Shown here piece after piece: positions 52,991 through 62,478 of a stretch of DNA of 64,000 bases. Under the pieces are notes generated by a model. That model was not told the origin of the DNA. It worked only from the letters and a program-made list of their open reading frames with translations, and did no database searches. Origin of the DNA: Denitromonas sp. (lineage in GTDB: Bacteria; Pseudomonadota; Gammaproteobacteria; Burkholderiales; Rhodocyclaceae). The translations under genes were made by a program, and so were the position numbers. Location of the stretch: NCBI RefSeq assembly GCF_034676725.1, contig NZ_JAUCBR010000004.1, positions 3,252,001-3,316,000 on the forward strand, written 5' to 3'. The number at the start of each line of letters is the position of its first letter. The stretch's first letter is position 1.

Positions 52991-53919
52991 TACTTGGCTG
53001 CCTCGCTGACGATCAGCTTGACCATGTCCGGGAACTTGGCGGCCCATTCGTCATAGACTGGCTTGGTCTGGGCGACGAACGGGGCCTGATCCACCGCGTT
53101 GAACTGGACGCCCGCGTCGGCCAGCTTCTTGCGCAGGTCGGCATCGGCTGCCAGGGACATGTCCCGGTTCAGCTTACCGGCCTCGATCGCCGCTTCGCGT
53201 ACCGCCTTCTGGTCGTCCTTGGACAGGGTGCCGAAGATCATCTTGCTGGCGAGCAGCGGCGTCGCCTCGTACTTGTGGCCGGTCAGGGAGATGTACTTCT
53301 GCACCTCGAAGAGCTTGGAGGAATAGATGTTCATCAGCGGGTTTTCCTGGCCGTCGAACACGCCTTGCTGGAGGGCGATGTACAGCTCGGAGAATGCCAG
53401 CGGGGCCGGGTTGGCGCCCAGCGACTTGAAGATGGACAAGGTCATGGGGTCGGGCGGCGTGCGCAGCTTGATGCCGGCGAGGTCCTGCGGCTTGGTGATC
53501 GGTCGCGTGTTGTTGCTTACCTGGCGGATGCCGTTGTCCCAAAGGGCCAGCAATACCAGGCCTTTCTTGTCGGCGTACTCGCCGAGCTTCTCTCCCACCG
53601 GCCCATCGACCACTTTGTAGGCATGCTCCAGGTCGCGAAACAGGAAGGGCAGACCGAGCAGGCCGAACTCCGGCACGATGTTCGACGTGGTGCCCTGGGA
53701 GTTGGCGCTGAAGGCCATGGTGCCCAGGCGCATGTTGGTGAGGGATTCGGCGTCGTCACCGAACTGCGCGCTGCCACCCACCTCGACCTTCACCCGGCCG
53801 CCGGTTTTCTGCGCCACCAGCTCGGCAAACTTGAGCGAGGCTTCGGCCTTGGGGTTGCCGGGGGCGGCATTGTGCGACAGGCGCAGGACGGTCTGCGACC
53901 ACGCAGCGGAGGAGGTCAT
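52990..53919 (-). CDS. dctP: TRAP transporter solute-binding protein (DctP), signal peptide out of frame
   Basis: 309 residues in the open frame from the internal ATG at 53919 (MTSSAAWSQ). Family body: RLSHNAAPGNPKAEASLKF, FGLLGLPFLFRD, GIRQVSNNTRPI, LRTPPDPM and FDGQENP; the conserved Arg that binds a carboxylate lies in GIKLRTPP. The expected signal peptide is encoded just upstream, but the A-run after ATGATG (53949-53954 on this strand) has six bases. Seven would read MMKKTLIALAATLAM in frame with the body. With six, the good start (GGAG before 53960) gives only MMKKH and stops. So the protein may stay in the cytoplasm, or the base is a sequence error. Confidence 0.85.
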   Translation of the reverse strand: MTSSAAWSQTVLRLSHNAAPGNPKAEASLKFAELVAQKTGGRVKVEVGGSAQFGDDAESLTNMRLGTMAFSANSQGTTSNIVPEFGLLGLPFLFRDLEHAYKVVDGPVGEKLGEYADKKGLVLLALWDNGIRQVSNNTRPITKPQDLAGIKLRTPPDPMTLSIFKSLGANPAPLAFSELYIALQQGVFDGQENPLMNIYSSKLFEVQKYISLTGHKYEATPLLASKMIFGTLSKDDQKAVREAAIEAGKLNRDMSLAADADLRKKLADAGVQFNAVDQAPFVAQTKPVYDEWAAKFPDMVKLIVSEAAK

Positions 53920-54036
53920 GGCCAGGGTGGCGGCCAGTGCGATCAGTGTTTTTTCATCATGTGTCTCCGTTCTCTTTCTGAAGTGTGGCGGGCCTGTTGC
54001 CCCGGCCGACCCGTTGCTGGTCCGTTGGGATCGGAT

Positions 54037-54069
54037 GGAGGCTCTGGCGGAGGAGGGGCCAGAGCCTCC
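54037..54069 (-). terminator. strong hairpin between the SDR and dctP genes
   Basis: Perfect 12-bp stem (GGAGGCTCTGGC with GCCAGAGCCTCC) and a 9-base loop, 12 bases past the SDR stop. There is no U-run, so it may stabilise the upstream mRNA or partly stop transcription before the transporter genes rather than end it. Confidence 0.5.
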
Positions 54070-54081
54070 GGCTGACCAGCA

Positions 54082-54846
54082 TCAGCCGTGAATCAACATG
54101 CCGCCATTGACGTCGACGGTGATGCCGGTGCAGTACTTGGACAGGTCGCTGGCGAGGAACACCACGCAACCGGCCACGTCATTGGGCTCGCCGATGCAGC
54201 CCAGCGGGATCGAGTCGAGGATGGCGGCGCGCTTGTCCTCGGGGATCTTGCCCTTGTTGATGTCGGTGGCGATCAGGCCCGGGGTGATGCAGTTGACGCG
54301 GATGTTGTCGGCACCGAACTCGCGCGCCATGGCCTTGGCCAGGCCGAGCACGCCGGCCTTGGCGGCCGAGTAGTGCGGGCCGCCGAGAATGCCGCCGCCG
54401 CGCTGGGCGGAGACTGACGAGATGCACACGATCGCGCCCGATTTCTGCTCGCGCATGGCCGGGATGGCCGCCTGCGACATGTACAGCGTGCCGCGCAGAT
54501 TCACATCGAGCACCGCATCGTAGTTGGCACCGGTGATGTCGAGGGTCTTGATCGGTTGGGTGATGCCGGCGTTGTTGAGCAGGACGTCGATGCGGCCCAG
54601 GCGTTTGAGCACCTCGCCGGCGGCGGCCACGCACGAGGCCTTGTTGGTCACGTCGGCCACCAGGCCGATGTGTTGCGGGCCCAGTTCGGCGGCAGCAGCG
54701 GCCGGGTCGGCCTGTTCGAGGTCGAGAATCGCGACACGGGCGCCGTGGGCGGCCATCATCCTGGCCGAAGCGTAGCCCAGGCCGTTGCGGCCGGCGCCGC
54801 CGGTGACGATGGCGACCTTGTCCTGGAGAAGCAGGGGTTGAGTCAT
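54082..54846 (-). CDS. SDR-family NAD(P)-dependent oxidoreductase
   Basis: 254 residues. Cofactor motif TGGAGRNGLGYASA, NNAG, catalytic Ser in CISSVSAQRG, Tyr-Lys in YSAAKAG, and PG motif in CITPGLIATDI. Asp in AILDLEQAD points to NAD preference. It likely oxidises an alcohol group of the imported compound to a ketone for the split transketolase next to it. Substrate unknown. Confidence 0.9.
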   Translation of the reverse strand: MTQPLLLQDKVAIVTGGAGRNGLGYASARMMAAHGARVAILDLEQADPAAAAAELGPQHIGLVADVTNKASCVAAAGEVLKRLGRIDVLLNNAGITQPIKTLDITGANYDAVLDVNLRGTLYMSQAAIPAMREQKSGAIVCISSVSAQRGGGILGGPHYSAAKAGVLGLAKAMAREFGADNIRVNCITPGLIATDINKGKIPEDKRAAILDSIPLGCIGEPNDVAGCVVFLASDLSKYCTGITVDVNGGMLIHG

Positions 54847-54875
54847 GGTGGAGTCCTTGGTTGGGGTCGGGGGTG

Positions 54876-55877
54876 TCAGGCCAGCCACGTCTTGATGGTC
54901 TTGGCCATGGCATCGGTCGAGATGCCGTAACGGTCGTGCAGGGTGGGCAGCGCGCCGGCGTCGAGGAAGGCGTCGGGCAGGGCGATCTGGCGGAACTGCG
55001 GGCTCACGCCGGCGGTCAGCAGTGCGGTGGCTACCGCTTCGCCCAGGCCGCCCACGGTGGTGTGGTTCTCGGCGACGACCACCAGCCGGCCCGAGCGGCT
55101 CGCTTCGGCGAGGATGGTGGCGGTGTCCAGCGGCTTGATGGTGGGCACATGCAGCACCGCCACGTCCACCTGGTCGGCGGCGAGCGCGCTGGCAACCTCG
55201 AGCGAGCGCATGGTCATGATGCCGGAGGCGATCAGCAGCACATCGTTGCCGCCGCGCAGCAGTTTGGCCTTGCCCAGCTCGAACTTGTAGTCGTACTCAT
55301 CGAGCACCAGCGGCACGTTGCCGCGCAGCAGACGCATGTAGACCGGGCCGTTGTGGGCCGCGATGGCCGGCACAGCCTGCTCGATGTCGAGCGCATCGCA
55401 CGGGTCGATCACCGTCATGCCCGGAATGGCGCGCACCAGCGCCAGGTCTTCCGCGGCCTGGTGGCTCGGGCCGTAGCCGGTGGTCAGGCCCGGCAGCGCG
55501 CAGCACAGCTTGACGTTGAGGTTCTCCTCAGCGATCACCTGATGTACGAAGTCGAAGGCGCGCCGGGTGCCGAATACCGCGTAGGTGGTGGCGAAGGGCA
55601 TGAAGCCTTCCTTGGCCATGCCGCCGGCGGCGGCCATCAGCAGCTGCTCGGCCATGCCCATCTGGAAGAAGCGCTCGGGGAAGGCCTGGCCGAACAGATG
55701 CAGGTCGGTGTACTTGGCCAGGTCGGCGGTCAGCCCGACGATCTCGGGGCGTTGCTCGGCCAGTGTGACGAGGGCCTTGCCGAAGGGGGCGGCGATCGTG
55801 CGCTGCCCTTCGGAGGCGATCGAGGCGATCATCGCCGAGGTGGTCAGGCGGGGTTTCTTGGCGGTGGCGGTGCTCAT
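54876..55877 (-). CDS. split transketolase, C-terminal subunit
   Basis: 333 residues: pyrimidine-binding domain (FGKALVTLAEQRPEIVGLTADL; QMGMAEQLLMAAAGGMA with the TPP-activating Glu) and C-terminal domain (VVVAENHTTVGGLGEAVAT). It forms a heteromer with the N-terminal subunit encoded upstream, with which it overlaps by 4 bases. Split transketolases of this type often act on unusual ketose donors in catabolic clusters; substrate not known. Confidence 0.9.
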   Translation of the reverse strand: MSTATAKKPRLTTSAMIASIASEGQRTIAAPFGKALVTLAEQRPEIVGLTADLAKYTDLHLFGQAFPERFFQMGMAEQLLMAAAGGMAKEGFMPFATTYAVFGTRRAFDFVHQVIAEENLNVKLCCALPGLTTGYGPSHQAAEDLALVRAIPGMTVIDPCDALDIEQAVPAIAAHNGPVYMRLLRGNVPLVLDEYDYKFELGKAKLLRGGNDVLLIASGIMTMRSLEVASALAADQVDVAVLHVPTIKPLDTATILAEASRSGRLVVVAENHTTVGGLGEAVATALLTAGVSPQFRQIALPDAFLDAGALPTLHDRYGISTDAMAKTIKTWLA

Positions 55878-56728
55878 CGGGCGGCTCCCTGCGCTTGGTC
55901 GAGAATGTCGAGGGCCTGCTGCCACTCGGGCGGATCGACGCGGATGAAGTGGTTCTTCTCGCGCGCTTCGAGGAAGGGCACGCCCTTGCCCATGAGGGTG
56001 TCGAAGAGGATGACGCGCGGCTTGGCCTCGGTCAGCGCGCGGGCGGTATCGAAGGCGGTGATGACGGCGGGCAGGTCGTTGCCGTCCACCCGCTGCACAT
56101 GCCAGCCGAAGGACGCCCACTTGTCGGCCAGCGGCTCGAAGCCCATCACCTTGCTGGAGGGGCCGTCGGCCTGTTGGTTGTTGATGTCCACCAGGCAGAT
56201 CAGGTTGCCCAGGCCGTGGTGGGCGGCGCCCATGGCCGCTTCCCAGGTCGAGCCTTCGTCCAACTCGCCGTCGGACATGGAGTTGTAGACAAAGGCCGGG
56301 TTGCCCTTGAGACGCAGGCCCAGCGCCATGCCCACGGCGATCGGCAGGCCCTGGCCGAGCGACCCGCCCGAGATTTCCATGCCCGGGGTGTAGGTCGCCA
56401 TGCCGGACATCGGCAGGCGGCTGTCGTCGGAGCCGTAGGTGTCCAGCTCGTCTTCGGGGATGATGCCGGCCTCGATCAGGGCCGCATAGAAGGCGATGGC
56501 GTAGTGGCCATGAGAGAGCAGGAAGCGGTCGCGCCCTTCCCATTCCGGGTCGTCCGGGCGAAAGCTCATGGCATGGCAGTAGGCCACGGCGAATACATCG
56601 GCGTAGCCCAGGGCCTGGCCCACATAGCCCTGGCCCTGTACCTCGCCCATCTGCAGCGCAAAGCGGCGGATGCGGTAAGCGTGTTCGGCGAGCTTGGTCT
56701 GCAGGCCGGTGTCGCTGGGTGTATTCAT
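55874..56728 (-). CDS. split transketolase, N-terminal subunit
   Basis: 284 residues, the TPP-pyrophosphate domain. SHGHYAIAFYAAL matches the substrate His region. The TPP motif reads SDGELDEGSTWEA with DINNQQADG; the usual first Gly of GDG is Ser. First gene of the catabolic cluster, divergent from the LysR regulator. An AAGGAGAAG ribosome site precedes the ATG. Confidence 0.9.
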   Translation of the reverse strand: MNTPSDTGLQTKLAEHAYRIRRFALQMGEVQGQGYVGQALGYADVFAVAYCHAMSFRPDDPEWEGRDRFLLSHGHYAIAFYAALIEAGIIPEDELDTYGSDDSRLPMSGMATYTPGMEISGGSLGQGLPIAVGMALGLRLKGNPAFVYNSMSDGELDEGSTWEAAMGAAHHGLGNLICLVDINNQQADGPSSKVMGFEPLADKWASFGWHVQRVDGNDLPAVITAFDTARALTEAKPRVILFDTLMGKGVPFLEAREKNHFIRVDPPEWQQALDILDQAQGAAR

Positions 56729-56935
56729 TCTCTTCTCCTTGTTCCGAAGCCGGCCGGCTGGCGTTGGGGCCTCGGCATCGCGTGTCTTTGACGGCGTGTT
56801 ATCCGCTTGCCGACACCTGCAGGGCACGGGGGCTCGGTGGCGCCGGTCAGTGGAAAACAGCTTACGGGCTTGAAAAAAATGGCTCAAACGAATAAAAACG
56901 GCGGATGAGTGAATTGAATTTATGAATGCGCTGCA
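56729..56935. promoter_or_regulatory. divergent control region of the catabolic cluster and its LysR gene
   Basis: 207 bases between two divergent starts, the usual site for LysR operators. The 60 bases next to the regulator are AT-rich (AAAAAAATGG...AATAAAAACGG...GAATTGAATTTATG), unlike the surrounding GC-rich DNA. No clean T-N11-A palindrome could be fixed by eye. Confidence 0.5.
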
Positions 56936-57847
56936 ATGCACAATCGCATCTCCCTGAAGGCCATCCAGGCTTTTGAAGCCGCAGCGCGCTTTGAATCCTT
57001 CGCGCTTGCAGCAGACGACCTGTTCGTGACACCGTCCGCCATCAGCCATCAGGTGAAGCTGCTGGAGGAGTTGGTTGGGGTGCGTCTGTTCCATCGGGTG
57101 CACCGGGCAGTGGTGCTCACCGATGCCGGCCGCAAGTACGCCGAAGAGATCTCGGCCGCCTTCGCCCGCATCGAGGCGGCAACCCGCAATGTGGCGAGCG
57201 CGGAGAAGAGCGACATCCTCTCCATCCATTGCACGCCGAGCTTCGCCACCCAGTGGCTGATGCCGCGACTGGCGCGCTACAGTGCGCTCCAGCCGGACGT
57301 GGATGTGCGGCTCAACGCATCGGTGTCACCGGTGGACCTGATGCAGGAGGAGTTCGACGTTGACATCCGCTACGGCATGCGCCAGTTGCAGCCCGCAGGC
57401 ACGCTGGTGCTGCCGCTGCCGCCCGAGACCATCGTGCCCTTGTGCGCACCCAGTCTCATCACCGAGGAGCGGCCGCTCGATTCCATGGAAGACCTGGGTC
57501 ATCACATGCTCATACACAGCGTGCGGTGCCTGGTGACCTGGCGCGACTGGATGCGCCAGCATCGCAAGGTGAGGCTCGATATCTCGCGCGGGCTGCGCTT
57601 TGACCGCTCGTTCATGTCCATCAGTGCGGCGGTGGACGGGCTCGGGGTGTGTCTGGACAGCCTGCTGCTAGTCGAACGTGAGCTGGAGAGCGGGCGGCTC
57701 GTCGCGCCCTTCGGTCGCGAAGGCTTGCAGGTGCAGGCCTATACCTTCAACGTGCTCAAATCGAAGGTCGATCTGCCGAAGATCCGGAGCTTCCAGCACT
57801 GGCTCTTCAGCGAGCTCGCCGACGGCGGGGCAAACGCCCGTACTTAG
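56936..57847 (+). CDS. LysR-family regulator (GcvA type)
   Basis: 303 residues. The N-terminal HTH (LKAIQAFEAAARFESFALAA; FVTPSAISHQVKLLEELVG) is of the GcvA/AmpR group, followed by the effector-binding domain. It is divergent from the split transketolase genes and most likely controls them in response to the pathway substrate. Confidence 0.92.
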   Translation: MHNRISLKAIQAFEAAARFESFALAADDLFVTPSAISHQVKLLEELVGVRLFHRVHRAVVLTDAGRKYAEEISAAFARIEAATRNVASAEKSDILSIHCTPSFATQWLMPRLARYSALQPDVDVRLNASVSPVDLMQEEFDVDIRYGMRQLQPAGTLVLPLPPETIVPLCAPSLITEERPLDSMEDLGHHMLIHSVRCLVTWRDWMRQHRKVRLDISRGLRFDRSFMSISAAVDGLGVCLDSLLLVERELESGRLVAPFGREGLQVQAYTFNVLKSKVDLPKIRSFQHWLFSELADGGANART

Positions 57848-57934
57848 TGATGTGTGCGCTGCCGCGCTCGTCGTCCGATGTTTGCGACAAAAAAACGACA
57901 CATTGTGGTGGGGTGACGATGTCTTTACCGGGTG

Positions 57935-60900
57935 ATGCTGGATAATTGGCGCAATGCATCATTCGTTCGAGAGTCGGTTGTGACACGTAACGCCAAACCC
58001 TTGCCCCGTCTGAGTTTTTTCCGATTGCTCGGGATCGCCGTGTTCATTGTGCTGCTGGTGGCGCTCGTCGCCGGTGGATTGCTGGCCGTCCATGAGCTGC
58101 AGCACTCGCGCCTGCAGGCACGCGAAATCGCCAAATATGCCGGCAAGCTCGACTATGCGTTGACCAGCGAACCGAGCGATGCGGTGCGCTATCCGGCGCA
58201 CGGCCCCTTCGACCGGCGCATGGGCTACACCGAGCTGCCGCGTTTTGCCGAGCGCTTGCGCACCCGCGGCTTCGAACTGGCCGGGCAGACTCGCTTTTCT
58301 GAACCGCTGATTGACTATGTCGACCGCGGCTTCTTTGTGCCGTACCGCGAAAAAGCCCAGGCCGGCTTCTCGCTGGCCGATTGCCGCGACGAGACGCTGT
58401 ACCGTTTCCGCTATCCGTTCAACGCCTATCCCGACTTTGCCGCGGTGCCCGAGCGGATTGCGCTGTCGCTGCTGTTCATCGAGAACCGCGACCTGCTCGA
58501 CGAGACCCGGCCAATGCTCAACCCGGCGGTCGACTGGGTGCGGTTCGGGCGGGCGGCGCTCGGCCAGCTGGGCCGCCTGATCGATGTCGACCTCGACGCG
58601 CCGGGCGGCAGCACGCTGGCTACCCAGATCGAGAAATACCGCCACTCCCCCGACGGCATCACCGCCAATGCGCGCGAGAAGCTGCGCCAGATGGTGTCGG
58701 CCAGCGTCCGCGCCTATCGCGAGGGCGAGAAGACATTGCCGGTGCGGCGGCGGCTGGTGCTCGACTATCTCAACACCGTGCCGCTGTCGGCGGCGGCCAA
58801 CTACGGCGAGGTCAATGGCCTGGGCGATGGGCTGTGGGTGTGGTTCGGTGCGGATTTCCAAGAGATCAATACCTTGCTGGGCCAGGCCGATGCGACGGGC
58901 GAGACGCTCAAGGCGCAGGGGCGGGCGATGCGCCAGGTGCTGGCGCTGATGATTGCCCATCGCCGCCCCTCGTATTACCTGGCGCGCGGGCGGGACGATC
59001 TGGCACAGCTGACCGACAGCTACCTGCGCCTGCTCGCCGAGGCCGGCGTCATCAGCCCGGCCCTGAGCGAAGCGGCGCGGGCGCAGCCGCTGGTGTTTCG
59101 CGATCATGCGCGCGACCCGGCCCTGCACCCGACCAGCACCGGCAAGGGCGCCGGTGCCGTGCGTGCGCGCGTCGCCGGCCTGCTCGATACCGCCTTGTAC
59201 GGACTCGACCGGATCGATGCCGAGGTGTCGGCGACGCTCAACCGGCAACTCCAGCTGGCGGTGTCCGACTACCTCGAGCGCCTCAGCGACCCAGCCTTTG
59301 CGGCCGAGCAGGGGCTGATCGGCGAGCGCATGCTCGGCCCCGCCACGCTCGGTGCGGTGCGCTACAGCTTCAATCTGGTGGAGCGTTCGCCGGACGGCAA
59401 CCGGGTGCGGGTGCAGACCGATACCACCGACCAGCCGCTCGACATCAACGAAGGCAGCAAGCTCGAGCTCGGCTCGACCGCCAAGCTGCGTGTGCTCACC
59501 ACCTATCTGGAGATCGTCGCCGAACTGCATGGCCGCTATGCGCCGCTCGACCCCGAGGCGCTGCGCAAGGTCGAGCTGTCGCGGCGCGACAGCCTCAGCC
59601 GCTGGGTGGTCGACTACCTCGCCAGCGACGCCGAGCGCAGCCTGCCGGCGCTGTTGCAGGCTGCGCTCGAGCGGCGTTTCTCGGCCAGCCCGGACGAGAG
59701 TTTCTTCACCGGCGGCGGGCTGCACACCTTTGGCAACTTCAACCGCAAGGACGACGACCGCTCACCCACGGTGCGCGAGGCCCTGCAGGCGTCGATCAAC
59801 CTGCCCTTCGTGCGCCTGATGCGCGAGATCGTCCGCCACAGCATGTATCAGGTGCCCGGCAGTACGGCGCAACTGCTCGAAGACAGCGAGGATCCGCGCC
59901 GCGCGGAATATCTGGCACGCTTCGCCGACCGCGAGGGGCAGACCTTCCTGCGGCGCTTCTGGCGCAAGTACCAGGGCCGCACACCGGAAGAGATGCGCAC
60001 CATGCTGCTCGACGGTTTGCGGCCGAGCGCCGACCGGCTGACCACGGTGTTCCGCTATCTCGATCCGGCCGCACCGCCCGACGCACTGGCCCGCTTCCTC
60101 GGCGAGCGGCTGGGTGATTCGCAGATGAGTGAGGCGCGCATTGCCCAGCTCTACGCCCGGCACGCCCCCGAGGCCTTCGACCTGCCCGACCGCGGCTATG
60201 TGGCCCGCCTGCATCCGCTGGAGCTGTGGCTGGTCGGCTACCGCTCGGCGCACCCCGATGCCACGCTGTCCGATGCCCTGGTGGCGAGCGAGGACGAGCG
60301 CCAGGCGGTGTATCGCTGGCTGTTCCGCACCCGCTTCAAGCGCGCGCAGGATATCCGCATCGACACCATTCTCGAGGTCGAGGCCTTTCTCGACATCCAC
60401 CGCCGCTGGGCGCGCCTGGGCTATCCGTTTGGCCACCTGGTGCCCTCGCTGGCCACCGCGCTGGGCAGCTCGGGCGACCGGCCGGCGGCGCTGGCGGAGC
60501 TGATGGGCATCATCATGAACGATGGCGTGCGCCAGCCCACCACGCGCATCGAGCGCATCCAGTTTGCCGCCGACACACCCTACGAAATGCGCTTTGCGCG
60601 GCGGGTGAGCGAGGGTGAGCGGGTGATGGCCCCCGAAGTGGCGGCCGCGCTGCGCAATGCGCTGTCCGAGGTGGTGGAGGGCGGCACGGCGCGGCGCCTG
60701 GCCGGCGCATTTGCGCTGGCCGACGGCACGGTGCTGACGCTCGGCGGCAAGACCGGCACCGGGGATAACCGCATCGTCCTCGCCGGCGACCGGAGCGGCC
60801 CGGCGCTCAACCGTACCGCCACCTTCGTGTTCTACCTCGGCCCGCGCCACTACGGCACGCTCACCGCCTATGTGCTCGGCCCCAATGCCGCCGGCTATCG

Positions 60901-61000
60901 CTTCACCTCGGCGTTGCCGGTGCAGATCCTCAAGTCGATGGGGCCGGTGCTGCTGCCTTACCTCGAGACCGGCACCGACACGGGCTGCCGGGCGCCCTGA
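57935..61000 (+). CDS. class A penicillin-binding protein-like transglycosylase/transpeptidase, divergent
   Basis: About 1021 residues; GTG codons 57932 and 57980 are other possible starts. One N-terminal membrane helix (LGIAVFIVLLVALVAGGLLAV). The GT51 region is altered: the usual EDxxFxxH is ENRDLLDETRP, while GGSTLATQIEKYRHSP and LDYLNTVPLSAAANYGEVNG still match. The transpeptidase shows all three motifs: SxxK as STAK in ELGSTAKLR, SxN as SIN in QASINLPF, and KTGT in GGKTGTGDN. It is longer than typical PBP1 proteins by an insert between SIN and KTG. Periplasmic wall synthesis is likely. Confidence 0.82.
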   Translation: MLDNWRNASFVRESVVTRNAKPLPRLSFFRLLGIAVFIVLLVALVAGGLLAVHELQHSRLQAREIAKYAGKLDYALTSEPSDAVRYPAHGPFDRRMGYTELPRFAERLRTRGFELAGQTRFSEPLIDYVDRGFFVPYREKAQAGFSLADCRDETLYRFRYPFNAYPDFAAVPERIALSLLFIENRDLLDETRPMLNPAVDWVRFGRAALGQLGRLIDVDLDAPGGSTLATQIEKYRHSPDGITANAREKLRQMVSASVRAYREGEKTLPVRRRLVLDYLNTVPLSAAANYGEVNGLGDGLWVWFGADFQEINTLLGQADATGETLKAQGRAMRQVLALMIAHRRPSYYLARGRDDLAQLTDSYLRLLAEAGVISPALSEAARAQPLVFRDHARDPALHPTSTGKGAGAVRARVAGLLDTALYGLDRIDAEVSATLNRQLQLAVSDYLERLSDPAFAAEQGLIGERMLGPATLGAVRYSFNLVERSPDGNRVRVQTDTTDQPLDINEGSKLELGSTAKLRVLTTYLEIVAELHGRYAPLDPEALRKVELSRRDSLSRWVVDYLASDAERSLPALLQAALERRFSASPDESFFTGGGLHTFGNFNRKDDDRSPTVREALQASINLPFVRLMREIVRHSMYQVPGSTAQLLEDSEDPRRAEYLARFADREGQTFLRRFWRKYQGRTPEEMRTMLLDGLRPSADRLTTVFRYLDPAAPPDALARFLGERLGDSQMSEARIAQLYARHAPEAFDLPDRGYVARLHPLELWLVGYRSAHPDATLSDALVASEDERQAVYRWLFRTRFKRAQDIRIDTILEVEAFLDIHRRWARLGYPFGHLVPSLATALGSSGDRPAALAELMGIIMNDGVRQPTTRIERIQFAADTPYEMRFARRVSEGERVMAPEVAAALRNALSEVVEGGTARRLAGAFALADGTVLTLGGKTGTGDNRIVLAGDRSGPALNRTATFVFYLGPRHYGTLTAYVLGPNAAGYRFTSALPVQILKSMGPVLLPYLETGTDTGCRAP

Positions 61001-61050
61001 GCCGCCGCCGGTCAGCCGACTGTGCTTGGCCTCCCGGCGCGCCGCGGCTG

Positions 61051-62478
61051 CTAAATGGCCCAGCCGCCGAGCTTGGTCTCCAGATACTCCATGATCCCCT
61101 CGCGGGCGCCCTCGCGGCCGAGGCCGCTGGCCTTCATGCCACCAAAGGGCGCGGCGGCCGAAGTGGGGTTGATATCGTTGATGCCGATGATGCCGAAGTG
61201 CAGCCCCTCGAACAGCCGGAAGGCGCGACCGACGTCGCGGGTGTACACATAGGCGGCCAGGCCGTAGGCGGTGTCGTTGGCCATGGCGAGCACATCGTCG
61301 GCGTCGGAGAAGCGGATCACCGGCGCCACCGGGCCGAAGGTCTCCTCGCGCCAGATGCGCATCTCTGGCGTGACATGGTCGAGCAGGGTGGGGGCGTAGA
61401 AGCAGCCACGGTCCAGCCCGTTGGCGCGCAGGCGCTCGCCGCCGCAGACCAGCGTGGCGCCCTTGGCCAGTGCGTCGTTCACCTGCGCTTCGATCTTGGC
61501 AATGGCCGCGTCGTTGATCAGCGGGCCGATGGCGGTGGCCGGGTCCATGCCGTTGCCGGCCTGCATGGCCTGGATGCGCCCGGCCAGGGTGTCGACAAAG
61601 GCGTCGGCGCCGCGTTCATGCACCAGAAAGCGGTTGGGCGAGATGCAGGCCTGGCCGGTGTTGAGAAACTTCACCAGCGCCGCACCCTTGGCGGCATGGC
61701 TGGCGTCGACATCGTCAAACACGATGAAGGGGGCATGGCCGCCCAGCTCCATCGACACGCGCTTCATGTCGCCGGCTGCCTCGCGCGCCAGCTGCTTGCC
61801 AATGGCGGTGGAGCCGGTGAAGGTGAGCTTGCGCACCGCCGGGTGGGTGGTGAAGGCCTCGCCAACGGGGCGCGGATCGGCCGCGCTGACCAGGTTGGCC
61901 ACGCCGGCGGGCAGCCCGGCTTCGTGCAGGATCTCGAACACGGCCCTGGCGCACAGCGGCGTGGCTTCGGCCGGCTTGAGCACCACGGTGCAGCCGGCGG
62001 CCAGCGCCGGGGCCAGCTTGCGGGTGATCATCGACACCGGGTAGTTCCACGGCGTGATGGCGGCCACCACGCCGACCGGCTGGTGGGCGACAATGAAGCG
62101 CTGATCGGCGCGTGCGGAGGGGATGGTCTCGCCGTAGATGCGTTTGGCCTCTTCGGCGAACCACTGCAGGAAATCGGCCGCATATTACACTTCGTTGCGC
62201 GCGGCCTTGAGCGGCTTGCCCTGTTCGGCGGTCATCAACTCGGCCAGCGCCTCCTTGCGCGCCATCATCAATTGCCAGGCCTTGAGCAGGATGGCCGAGC
62301 GCGCGTAGGCGGTGGTGGCGGCCCATGCGGGCAGGGCGGCCGCGGCCGCTTCGATGGCGGCGGTGGCGTCGCGCGCATCGCCGTCGGGCATGCTGCCGAT
62401 GGGCTCGCCGGTAGCGGGGTTGAATACCTCGAAGCGCCGGCCGCTGGCGGCGTCGGTCCATTGTCCGTTGATGTACAT
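61051..62478 (-). pseudogene. gabD: succinate-semialdehyde dehydrogenase-like gene with an in-frame TAA
   Basis: 476 codons. The NAD-dependent aldehyde dehydrogenase fold is complete except for TAA at codon 98 (62185-62187), in the stretch ARNEV-stop-YAADFLQWFAEEAKR. The frame is the same before and after. Visible downstream: ITPWNYPVSMITRK, catalytic Glu in MELGGHAPFIV, catalytic Cys in NTGQACISPNRF. A one-base change from GAA or a similar sense codon would explain it. Restart at 62070 would give 339 residues lacking part of the NAD domain. Recent loss or sequence error. Confidence 0.85.
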
